NCBI RefSeq assembly: GCF_001866665.1
Contig: NZ_MLYO01000079.1
Coordinates: 1 to 57,622, forward strand
Source of the DNA: Streptomyces monashensis
Lineage (GTDB): Bacteria > Actinomycetota > Actinomycetes > Streptomycetales > Streptomycetaceae
Reading direction: 5' to 3'
DNA length: 57,622 nucleotides
The translations under genes and the position numbers were made by a program. The notes under the pieces are model-generated. The model had not been told where the DNA came from, ran no database searches, and worked only from the letters and a program-made list of their open reading frames with translations. Within the stretch, counting starts at the first letter, position 1; each line of letters opens with the position of its first letter. Shown piece after piece: positions 8,123 to 15,473 of this stretch.

Positions 8123-9528
8123 ACCTCACGCTCCATGGCCTTCTCCAGGTCGGCCTGCATGCGGCGCAGCGCGGGACGCACCGCGCGTGGCGAGGCCAGC
8201 GCGGTGCCGGTGTACTTGAGCAGGACGTCGGTCACCTCGGCGACCTGCGGCGGCGCGGGGATCGGGCCGGTGTCGGGAAACCGGTCGAGGGTGTCGTAGA
8301 AGACCTGCCAGTGCGCCGGGCCGCTTGCGGCATAACGGGCGGCGTTCAGCATCGAGCGGCGGGCCGGGGTGGTCTGGTTGCTGCGGAACAGCCGGGTCAT
8401 CGTGTCCTTGCGGGCGGCGTACTTGATGAACTCCCAGCCCGCTTCCTGTTTCTTCGAGGTGCGCAGCAGCGCGTAGCCCGCCGCGCCGAACTGGTGGCGC
8501 TGGGTGCGCCAGCGCGGGAAGTACTGCACGTCGTAGTCGGCCGCTTTCATGCCGGCCTGTTGCAGGCCGCCGGCCCAGAAGCCGCCCGCCGGCGTGACGC
8601 CGACGCGGCCGGTGGAGAACACGCCGACCAGGTTGGTGCCGTTGCCGCCCTCGGGCCGCGTGCACAGGTTCTCCTGGATGAGGGAGGCGAGATAGTCGTA
8701 CGCCTCTTCGACCCGGTCGGCGGTGGCTTGCGGGGTCGTCCAGCGAAAGCCTCCGCCGCGTCCCTGCCGGGCGGCGGCCGGGTAGAAGGTGTCCCACAGC
8801 CATGCGCCGCCGGGCGCCTTGGACTCCTTCAGCAGGTTCGTGCCGCCTGCGAAGAGCCAGGGCACGACGCCGCCCCAGAGCCGGTTGGTCCAGAAGTACG
8901 GCGTGAAGTGCGCGTCGCTGGCACGCTTCATCTCCCGCAGCAGCGCGGTGAAGTCGTCGCGGCTCCAGTCGGCCGGCGGGAAACCCGAGCCCGCCCGCTT
9001 CAGCACCTGCTTGTTGAGATAGATGTCGGCGGCGTTGAACTCCACCGGCAGCTGGTAGAGGCTTCCCTCGTACATCATCGACTCCACCAGCGAGGGGTGG
9101 ACGTCGGCGAAGTACTCGCGCAGCTGAGCCGCGTCCCGCCGCACCCAGCGGTCCAGCGGAACGCCGAGCCGATGGGCGAACAGCTGCACGCCCTCGGTCG
9201 CGACGTAGACCAGGTCGGGCGCGGTGCCCGCGGCGATCTGGGTGAGGATCTTCGCGAAGAAGTCCGACCAGTCGACGGCCTGCACCGCGTTCACCCGCAG
9301 CGGGATGTCGGGGTGGAGACGGTGGAAGCCCTCGGTGAGGGCGCTGATGGCGGCCGGGTCGAAGGCGGAGCCGAGAGTGGCGACGACGAGGGAGCCGTCG
9401 TCACGGCCGGGGATGTCGGCTCCGGTGAGCCGGTCCCAGCTCGCGGCGGTAGCGGCCAGGGCGGATGCCCCCGCCCCGTACGCGCCGTACCGCAGCAGCG
9501 TGCGGCGGGGGAGGTGCGAGTCGGTCAT
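8119..9528 (-). CDS. Extracellular sugar-binding protein of the fructan ABC importer (Tat-exported)
   Basis: A 469-residue family-1 solute-binding protein. The N-terminus has a twin-arginine signal (PRRTLLRYGAYGAGASALAA) and no lipobox cysteine, so it is either released or anchored by the uncleaved signal. The mature part shows CUT1 binding-protein features such as AAGTAPDLVYVATEGVQLFA and the aromatic-rich binding region (WTNRLWGGVVPWLFAGG). It is first in the operon. The ATG at 9528 has no good Shine-Dalgarno sequence; a candidate operator lies only 8 bases upstream, inside the short leader. It should deliver the products of the secreted GH32 enzyme, encoded divergently, to the two permeases (inference). 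Confidence 0.92.
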   Translation of the reverse strand: MTDSHLPRRTLLRYGAYGAGASALAATAASWDRLTGADIPGRDDGSLVVATLGSAFDPAAISALTEGFHRLHPDIPLRVNAVQAVDWSDFFAKILTQIAAGTAPDLVYVATEGVQLFAHRLGVPLDRWVRRDAAQLREYFADVHPSLVESMMYEGSLYQLPVEFNAADIYLNKQVLKRAGSGFPPADWSRDDFTALLREMKRASDAHFTPYFWTNRLWGGVVPWLFAGGTNLLKESKAPGGAWLWDTFYPAAARQGRGGGFRWTTPQATADRVEEAYDYLASLIQENLCTRPEGGNGTNLVGVFSTGRVGVTPAGGFWAGGLQQAGMKAADYDVQYFPRWRTQRHQFGAAGYALLRTSKKQEAGWEFIKYAARKDTMTRLFRSNQTTPARRSMLNAARYAASGPAHWQVFYDTLDRFPDTGPIPAPPQVAEVTDVLLKYTGTALASPRAVRPALRRMQADLEKAMEREV

Positions 9529-9536
9529 CGAACGGG

Positions 9537-9551
9537 CCTAACTCGTATTAG
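9537..9551. promoter_or_regulatory. Candidate LacI-type operator O1
   Basis: CCTAACTCGTATTAG. The first ten bases are the exact reverse complement of a ten-base block at 9624-9633 in the second operator. CTAA and TTAG form the outer arms and a CG lies near the centre, as in LacI-family sites. It lies in the leader of the binding-protein operon, downstream of its putative promoter. Confidence 0.65.
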
Positions 9552-9569
9552 ATCAGGGTTGATGCCCAG

Positions 9570-9599
9570 ATGATGTGAACCGGGCCACAGGCCTGTCAA
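9570..9599 (-). promoter_or_regulatory. Putative promoter of the fructan importer operon
   Basis: On the minus strand TTGACA (9594-9599) is followed after 18 bases by CATCAT (9570-9575). This is a plausible housekeeping-sigma promoter that would start RNA about 30-35 bases before the binding-protein ATG, with operator O1 just downstream of the start point. Confidence 0.5.
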
Positions 9600-9613
9600 G
9601 AGGTCGGGAACGC

Positions 9614-9641
9614 TTGACCTTTAACGAGTTAGGTCTACAGT
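9614..9641 (+). promoter_or_regulatory. Putative promoter of the secreted GH32 gene
   Basis: TTGACC (9614-9619) and TACAGT (9636-9641) are 16 bases apart. Operator O2 occupies the spacer between them, so a bound repressor would block RNA polymerase. The leader to the ATG at 9743 is about 95 bases long. Confidence 0.6.
9621..9633. promoter_or_regulatory. Candidate LacI-type operator O2
   Basis: TTAACGAGTTAGG. On the other strand this reads CCTAACTCGTTAA, whose inner TAAC-TC-GTTA is palindromic. It shares CCTAACTCGT exactly with O1. The two sites are about 80 bases apart and in opposite orientation, one per divergent promoter. Confidence 0.65.
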
Positions 9642-9742
9642 CCACGTTCACAAGAGCCGCTTTTTTCACGCCACTTGCGGTGGGAGCCGCACTCGCGTGC
9701 GTCACGGGCCCTCATGGGCCGTCATGAGAGGAACGATGCGTC

Positions 9743-11326
9743 ATGCCCGGAACCTCGGGGATTTCCCGGAGAGCGTTGTTCGCCAGTTCAGCCGCGGGCA
9801 CCGCCGCCGCGCTGCTGTCCACCGGACCGGCCACGGCCGCCCCGAAGCCCAGGGTTCCGACCAAGGCCACGGCGAAGACCGCGGCGAGCGGCGCGAGTTA
9901 CCGCTCCGCCTACCACTTCACCGTCCCCGACCAGTGGAAGAACGACCCGCAGCGCCCCATCTGGATCGACGGCGAATACCACTACTACTACCTCTACAAC
10001 GCCGACTACTTCACCGGCGTCGTCGGCACCGCCTGGCGCCTGGCCACCACCAAGGACCTGGTCGCCTTCACCGACCGCGGGGTCGCCGTGCCCAAGAACA
10101 CCACACCCAACGGCAACCTCTGGTCGGGTTCGGCGGTCGTCGACGCCGGCAACACGGCCGGCTTCGGCGCGGGTGCGGTCGTCGTCATCGTCACCATGTC
10201 CCCCGGCGGCGGCACCGACCACCAGGAGCAGTTCCTGTACTACTCGACCGACGGCGGCCGCACCTTCACCAACTACGGGACCGACCCCGTCCTGCCCAAC
10301 CCGGGCGTCGCCGACTTCCGCGACCCCAAGGTGATCCGCGACGAGGACCGGGGCCGCTGGGTGATGGCCCTCGCCGAGAACGACAAGATCGGCTTCTACC
10401 ACTCCGACGACCTCAAGTCCTGGACGTACGCGAATGGTTTCGTCCACGACGGCATCGGCGTCCTGGAGTGCCCCGACCTGTTCCGCATCACCGCCGACGA
10501 CGGCACCGTCAAGTGGGTGCTCGGCGCGAGCGCCAACGGCAAGAGCTCGGGGCTGCCCAACACGTACGCCTACTGGACGGGTTCCTTCGACGGCAGCGCG
10601 TTCACCGCCGACACGAGTGCCCCGCAGTGGCTCGACCACGGCTGGGACTGGTACGCCGCCGTCACCTTCGAGAAGCGGGACGCGAGTGGCGCGGTGGACC
10701 AGGGCGCCCGTTATGCGATCGGCTGGGTGAACGACTGGGACTACGCCAACACCACCCCCACCATCGACTGCGACGGCTTCAACGGCACCGACTCCGTCGT
10801 CCGCGAGGTCACCTTGAAGAAGGCATCCGACGGCACCTACTACCTTGCCTCCCAGCCCGTCGCGGGCCTCGACTCGTACGTCTCCCGCACCGTGAACCTG
10901 GGCGACGTGGCCGTGGACGGCACGAAGCTGCTCGACTACACCGGCATCTCCTACGAGGTGACGACCGAGATCACCTGGACCCAACTCACCGGCGCTGGAC
11001 TCCAGTTGCGACGCTCGCCGGACGGCGGTCGCCACATCGACGCCGGAGTCTACGACAACTACGCCTTCCTCAACCGCCGGAACACGGTGAACGCCGACAC
11101 TTCCGGCAAGTGGCAGGAGAGTCACACCCCGTTCGACCCCTCCACCGGCACGGTGAAACTGCGCATCCTGGTGGACCGTACGTCGGTGGAGATGTTCGTC
11201 GACGACGGCCGCCACGTGCACACCAGCCAGGTATTCCCGTACCTGCTGGACACACGGCTCGCGCTGTTCACGATCGGTGGCAGTGCGGTGTTCCGCAACA
11301 CGGTGATACGCGAGTTCTCGGTGTGA
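9743..11326 (+). CDS. Secreted GH32 fructanase (levanase/inulinase-like)
   Basis: A 527-residue exported family 32 glycosidase that would hydrolyse levan, inulin or fructo-oligosaccharides outside the cell. The N-terminus carries a Tat signal (SRRALFASSAAGTAAALL, cleavage near residue 33). Catalytic motifs are readable: WKNDPQ with nucleophile D68, FRDP at 192-195, and ECPD with acid/base E242. The nucleophile motif departs from the usual W-x-N-D-P-N-G in having Q-R for N-G. The C-terminal beta-sandwich ends ...VIREFSV. It is divergent from the importer operon, and both share one control region with paired operators. Products would be captured by the neighbouring binding protein and finished by the cytoplasmic GH32 enzyme. 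Confidence 0.93.
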   Translation: MPGTSGISRRALFASSAAGTAAALLSTGPATAAPKPRVPTKATAKTAASGASYRSAYHFTVPDQWKNDPQRPIWIDGEYHYYYLYNADYFTGVVGTAWRLATTKDLVAFTDRGVAVPKNTTPNGNLWSGSAVVDAGNTAGFGAGAVVVIVTMSPGGGTDHQEQFLYYSTDGGRTFTNYGTDPVLPNPGVADFRDPKVIRDEDRGRWVMALAENDKIGFYHSDDLKSWTYANGFVHDGIGVLECPDLFRITADDGTVKWVLGASANGKSSGLPNTYAYWTGSFDGSAFTADTSAPQWLDHGWDWYAAVTFEKRDASGAVDQGARYAIGWVNDWDYANTTPTIDCDGFNGTDSVVREVTLKKASDGTYYLASQPVAGLDSYVSRTVNLGDVAVDGTKLLDYTGISYEVTTEITWTQLTGAGLQLRRSPDGGRHIDAGVYDNYAFLNRRNTVNADTSGKWQESHTPFDPSTGTVKLRILVDRTSVEMFVDDGRHVHTSQVFPYLLDTRLALFTIGGSAVFRNTVIREFSV

Positions 11327-11617
11327 CGTCGTGCAGGGGCGCGTCCGCAGTTGAGGCGCCTCCCGGAGTATGAACACGGGGGCCGGCCGAGGGACCCAAT
11401 GCGCACCCTTCGGCGCCTTGTACCGGGCGAGGGACGGCTTCCAGGAGTTCGCGCTGCTCACCATCGGGCCCTGGCACACGGAGTGTTGGCGCTGCCGGTA
11501 CGGCGCCGGTGGGCGGCGCGGGCGGCTTCCAGGCCAGCGGTCTTCTGGTCGGGCATGGCCGTTTCAATGATCCTTACGGCCGGCGGTCGTGACGCCGGTG
11601 GTCGTGCGCGTCCTCAC

Positions 11618-11884
11618 CCCCCGGCTGATCGGTTCCCGATCGTGGACGACCTCGAGGACGCTGCACCCCGGCGACGGGGCCGGCCCACCGCCCACACGGT
11701 TCACGGCCTGCCCGCCGCCCTGAACGCCGTCACCAACGCCTCCTTCACCCTCGACCGTGCCCTGCGCCGCTGAGTCCTGGACGAGCCACTGCTGCGGGGG
11801 AAGGTGTACGAGGTCTCCCTGCAGGCACTGCGCGCCGCTCACACCGGCCAGGCCTTGGACCGCGGCGGAGATCGGATGGGGTAG
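11618..11884 (+). pseudogene. Remnant of a GGPP-type polyprenyl synthase
   Basis: The frame reads FPIVDDLEDAAPRRRGRPTA, then HTVHGLPAALNA, then a TGA at 11771-11773, and continues in the same frame as VLDEPLL...LRAAHTGQALD before a TAG. This matches the first aspartate-rich motif of short-chain prenyl diphosphate synthases (DDxxD, here DDLED), the RRG-P-AH-x-x-x-G-x-P-x-x-x-N-x-x-N block, and the downstream H-x-GQ-x-x-D block. The pattern is closest to the eukaryotic-like GGPP synthase branch (by eye). The N-terminus, the second Asp motif and the rest are missing, so no product is expected. No terpene cyclase is nearby. Confidence 0.6.
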
Positions 11885-12437
11885 CGGTTTCTCATTCCTT
11901 GATCGTTCGTTGAGCCGGTCGTGGTTGCTCGCGATGGTGATGCGGAGCCCCGTGCAGCCTTGCTCGGGGTGTACTGGTACCGGCCCGGCTCCTGCGGTCT
12001 CAACTGTGCCGCAGGGTGCGAAGACCGGCCCAGGCAGCCTGCGTCTTTCACCGCACGCATGGTCATAGTCGGCATCTCCGCGATCACGGTGATCACCGCG
12101 GTGGTGTCCGGCCTCTCCCGGTGAACATCCGTGAGCTGCCCAGGAAAACCGTGAGGCGGTGCCGGCGCGCCACGGTCGGCCGGTACGGCGAAAGACGGCG
12201 GAGCGGTGACCGCTGAACGGGCGCGGCGGCGGGCGCGGCCACGTTGTTCGCAGCGGACCGCTGGGATGGGCGGGCATTGCTGGGAGCGTGCTGCTCAGGC
12301 TGGGTGAGGGCTGCTGCGGCACAGGGTGCGAGGAGGCCGGTTCAGGTGTCGGGCTCTGCGGGCTCTGCGGCCGCTGTCCGGCACCGTGCCCGCCGCGCTT
12401 GCGGCGCAGGGGGGGGCACGGCGCCGACCGCCGGTGG
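11885..12437. other. Non-coding stretch between the prenyl synthase scar and the MpaB gene
   Basis: No intact gene. A hydrophobic 21-residue stretch (MVIVGISAITVITAVVSGLS) is readable on the plus strand at 12061-12121, but without a good ribosome-binding site or a coding-like upstream frame. The rest is very GC-rich with no consistent codon bias. Confidence 0.4.
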
Positions 12438-13595
12438 TCAGCGGTTGTCGTGGAGTTCCTGGTGCATCTGGGGCTGGTCGTCCTTGTCGTGTTTGAGGGC
12501 GTATTCCTCGACCTTGTTGAACGCCTTCGAAGCCTGGCCCAGGATCGCGTCGTAGGGGTTGGTTCCGGTGGCCTTCTCGGCGGTGCCGCCGAAGAGACCG
12601 CCGAAGGTGTTGCTGACGACGCTGTGGCCGGCGGCGGCGACCTTGGCGCCGGTGTCAAGGGCGGCGTTCCGTGGGATGCCGGCCATGTCGGCGTAACGGT
12701 CGCCCAGCGCGGTGCGGACCATCGCGATGAACGGGTCGTAGGCCGGCGGGGGCACCATCTCCCGCTTGTAGAACTTCAGGGCCTGCGCGGTCATGAACGT
12801 GCCGTCGTCGGACTCCCGCCACTCCTTCTCGCGCTCGATCCGCCAGATCCGGTCGACCAGGTCGACGTCCTTGGGCATCACCCACTGCTCCGGCGTGCCG
12901 AGGTAGTGGTTGATGTAGTGCCAGGCACACATGAAACCGTGGCGGTCGGCGTCGGAGACGTGCACGCCGAGGTTCTGCAGCGCCTCGAGGACCTGGACAC
13001 TGAAGACGCAGATGGCGCCGGCGGTGTACTTCTGCGAAACCGGCTCGCCCCACTTGGCATAGTCCCACTCGCCGCTCTTCTTGTGCAGCTGCCTCACGGA
13101 GGCGTGGACCAGGCGCACCTTGGTCACGGTCGCCTTCAGGGTGCCGTTGCGCAGCGCGCCCCTGTCGCCCATGCCGATGAACAGGCGGGAGGACTGTGAC
13201 AGGCGTCGTCCCGGTCCGTCCACCCCGCCCAGGCGCCCGGTGGAGCGCAGGGTGAAGGCGCCGGTGGGGGACAGGTACGTACCGATCAGGCCGACCGTGC
13301 CCTGGAGCATGGACGCCTCGCCGTGGTGGTCGAAGAAGCCCTCGGCGGCCCTGACGTCAGCCTCGCTCCAGCCGGGCGGGTCGGCGGCCGCCTCCTTGAG
13401 GAAGTTCGCCAGCCTCGGGGGCAGGTCGGAGAGGTCCTGTCCCGGTTGCAGGGTTGCGATTTTGCGGAACAGGCCGTTGACTCCGTCGACCTCCTGGTGA
13501 TCGATCAGATCGGACACGAGCGTGTCGGCGGGCGGGTCGCCGGCGTGGTTGGCGGCTTCCATCTCGGCTTCGACGTTTTCGACTGTCATGGCCAT
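12438..13595 (-). CDS. MpaB / latex-clearing-type oxygenase domain protein (DUF2236)
   Basis: A 385-residue protein of the 'ER-bound oxygenase MpaB/B'/rubber oxygenase catalytic domain' family, which includes the b-type-heme latex-clearing protein Lcp. The diagnostic block is KVRLVHASVRQL at residues ~159-170, where H164 and R168 sit at the conserved family positions. The later segment FMCAWHYINHYLGTPEQWVM also fits. There is no signal peptide, unlike secreted Lcp, so it is probably cytoplasmic. I start at the ATG at 13595 (MAMTVENVE) because GGAG lies 8 bases before it, although the frame is open to 14012. The C-terminus is polar and charged. The gene stands alone and its substrate is unknown. 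Confidence 0.82.
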   Translation of the reverse strand: MAMTVENVEAEMEAANHAGDPPADTLVSDLIDHQEVDGVNGLFRKIATLQPGQDLSDLPPRLANFLKEAAADPPGWSEADVRAAEGFFDHHGEASMLQGTVGLIGTYLSPTGAFTLRSTGRLGGVDGPGRRLSQSSRLFIGMGDRGALRNGTLKATVTKVRLVHASVRQLHKKSGEWDYAKWGEPVSQKYTAGAICVFSVQVLEALQNLGVHVSDADRHGFMCAWHYINHYLGTPEQWVMPKDVDLVDRIWRIEREKEWRESDDGTFMTAQALKFYKREMVPPPAYDPFIAMVRTALGDRYADMAGIPRNAALDTGAKVAAAGHSVVSNTFGGLFGGTAEKATGTNPYDAILGQASKAFNKVEEYALKHDKDDQPQMHQELHDNR

Positions 13596-14000
13596 GGGCG
13601 TGTCTCCGTTCTTTCGACGACGGGCGGGCGGGGCAAGGGCAACCGGTGCCTGCCCCCAATGACGTGGCCAGGGCAGGCACGTCGGCAGACCAACGGGGTG
13701 CACCAAGATCCCCAACTCCTGTCCTCCCCCACGGCGACGCTCAGGTGCGTACGCACGGACGGCGCGCGGAAGCACTCGGCATGCGTCACCCTGCTCCAAG
13801 ATCACCTGTTTGGTCCGGGGCGCGCTGGCGCGGACGGGGTGGCGCCGCGACGATCCGCGGGGGGCACGCGATGTCAGGCAGCGCTGATCCGGCGGATGTC
13901 CCCCGCGGCCGAGGGCACATCGGCGCTTTCCTGTCGGCGTATTCGTCACTGTGCCTGCTGGTGCCGGGCGAGAAGGCCGTCCGGCCCGGCAGGCGTGAGA
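13596..14000. other. Non-coding stretch upstream of the MpaB gene
   Basis: No gene supported on either strand. It should contain the promoter of the MpaB-type gene. I could not pick a convincing -35/-10 pair. Confidence 0.4.
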
Positions 14001-14035
14001 GTGCCGGGCCACACAAAGGCTGTGCGGCCCGGCAC
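14001..14035 (-). terminator. Strong hairpin downstream of a minus-strand gene remnant
   Basis: GTGCCGGGCC at the left and GGCCCGGCAC at the right pair perfectly. Inside them an A/C mismatch is followed by CACA/TGTG around a 5-base loop. It lies about 30 bases past the stop (14065-14067) of a truncated minus-strand coding remnant, so it probably served that gene. Confidence 0.65.
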
Positions 14036-14064
14036 GAGCGCCTGTCGCGTGGCGGCGGGGGGTG

Positions 14065-14253
14065 TCAGGGCTGGTCGAGGGTCCACGTGGTCAGTGCGGA
14101 GGTGCTGGGGGTGTCGAGGATGACGACCTCGTTGGGCAGGGGCTGGCCGCGACTGCTGCGACCGTGTCATGCGCGAGAGCTCACAGAGATCAGGCCGCGT
14201 CACCCGCTTGCTGGCACGGGCGTGGCGATCGGCTCCGCCTCAGCGGCAGCCAT
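14065..14253 (-). pseudogene. Short gene scar: strong start and detached C-terminus
   Basis: At 14253 an ATG follows an almost ideal Shine-Dalgarno sequence (AAGGAGGT, 4 bases away) and opens a 17-codon frame, MAAAEAEPIATPVPASG, ending at 14200. Further down, in another frame, PLPNEVVILDTPSTSALTTW leads to a stop at 14065-14067 just before a terminator hairpin. The simplest reading is an internally deleted gene that keeps its start and its end. The family is not recognised. A genuine 17-residue peptide gene is the alternative. Confidence 0.4.
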
Positions 14254-14488
14254 GACAACCTCCTTCGCTCAGCGCGACCCTCTCAGTGTGACCGGGCGGC
14301 GCCGAACGAATCCCCCGTCGAGGCCGGCGCGGTGACAGGCGGGTGAACGATGCCATAGACGCACGTCAGGCGATTGATTGCCCCGGGGGCAGGGGTGTCC
14401 GAACAACTCCTCGGCGGGGCACCATCGTCTTCGAAGGTGAACGCACGGTGCTGCTCAAGCGGGAGACCCACCACCCCAGGGAGACACG

Positions 14489-15075
14489 ATGACCCGCCCC
14501 ATCCGCCTGCGCCGCTCTGAACTCGCCGTGCAGCGAAGCCCCCATGCTCATCACCGCGCTCACCGCGGCCTGGCACATGGTCGACGGCCGGCCCGCCCCC
14601 GACGAACGCCTGGCCAGCGTCGGCCGGCCGACGAAGGTCTCCACCGTCGCCACCCTCGGCGACGACGAACTCCCGCTGCCTCAGGGCGAGATCGGCGAGA
14701 TCTGCGTACGCGGCGACTTCACCATGGTTGCCTACGACAAAGACCCCCAGGTCACCGCCGACGCCGCACGCAACGGCTGGCACGCACCGGAGAAGTCGGC
14801 TGCTTCGACATCGAGGGCTACCTGCATCTCGTGGACCGCAAGAAGTACCTCATCATCACCGGCGGCTTCAACGTCTACCCCGCCGAGGTCGAACGGGTGA
14901 TCTCAGAGCTGCCCGGGGTGGCGAATGCGGCCGTCATCGGAACTCCGGACGAGCACTGGGGTGAGGCCGTCACGGCCGTCGTCGTGCCCAAACCCGGCGA
15001 GACCGTTGCCGCCACCGCGGAGGCATTCGGGCCTCACCTGGCCATGACTCATGTGCAGGAGTATGCCGGGGAGTT
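14489..15075 (+). pseudogene. Acyl-CoA synthetase (AMP-ligase) fragment behind a foreign 5' end, frameshifted
   Basis: The ATG at 14489, behind GGGAG, opens MTRPIRLRRSELAV, which resembles the N-terminus of HpcH/HpaI-type CoA-ester lyases. Within about 15 codons the sequence becomes the middle of an AMP-dependent acyl-CoA ligase in another frame: SEAPMLITALT near 14532-14564, GEIGEICVRGDF near 14685-14720, and NGWHA to 14785. After a one-base loss at about 14784 it continues as TGEVGCFDIEGYLHLVDRKK, then YLIITGGFNVYPAEVE and HWGEAVTAVVVPKPGE. The ligase start and its catalytic C-terminal lysine region are gone. This looks like a deletion junction between two neighbouring acyl-CoA genes. Confidence 0.72.
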
Positions 15076-15116
15076 GACAGACCCCGCGCGTGTGCGGCAC
15101 ACGCGCGGGGTCTGTC
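15076..15116. terminator. Perfect 19-bp stem hairpin
   Basis: Bases 15076-15094 (GACAGACCCCGCGCGTGTG) pair without mismatch with 15098-15116 around a CGG loop. The right arm overlaps the TGA (15115-15117) of a minus-strand remnant whose last residues read LHDAARCLDLPTADGNDKPW. It therefore terminates leftward transcription and, being symmetric, probably rightward as well. Confidence 0.7.
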
Positions 15117-15473
15117 ACCACGGCTTGTCGTTCCCGTCTGCCGTTGGCAGGTCCAGGCAGCGGGCGGCGTCGTGCAGGGTGCCCGGGGACACTGGCGCAG
15201 CAGCCCCGACGGCCGACCGGGTTCAACGGGCGGATCCCGTCGTGCACGCCTGAGGAGATGAGTGTGACGTCCACCGACTTGAGTGAGATCTGGAACATCG
15301 CCGCGATGTTCCCTCACGTTCGTCGACCAGCGCGGTCACCGCCCGCGTCCATATTGCTTCCTGCGCCGACGGCGACAGGTGCCGTGCGTCCCCCGCCGGT
15401 TCGCTGACGCGGCGATCTACGCATCAGAGCCCAACCGTTTCGGACCGATGAGGTGCGCTCTGGTGACCTCCTG
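15117..15473. other. Gene-poor stretch with a short minus-strand C-terminal remnant
   Basis: Apart from the ~28-codon minus-strand tail that ends at 15115 (see the hairpin), no gene is seen. An ATG at 15258 behind GAGGAG opens MSVTSTDLSEIWNIAAMF, but the frame quickly loses coding character. Confidence 0.35.

Noticed and set aside
14544..14900. Short ORF MLITALTAAWHMVDG as an independent gene
   Set aside because: It is the first-frame part of a frameshifted acyl-CoA ligase fragment, not a separate protein.
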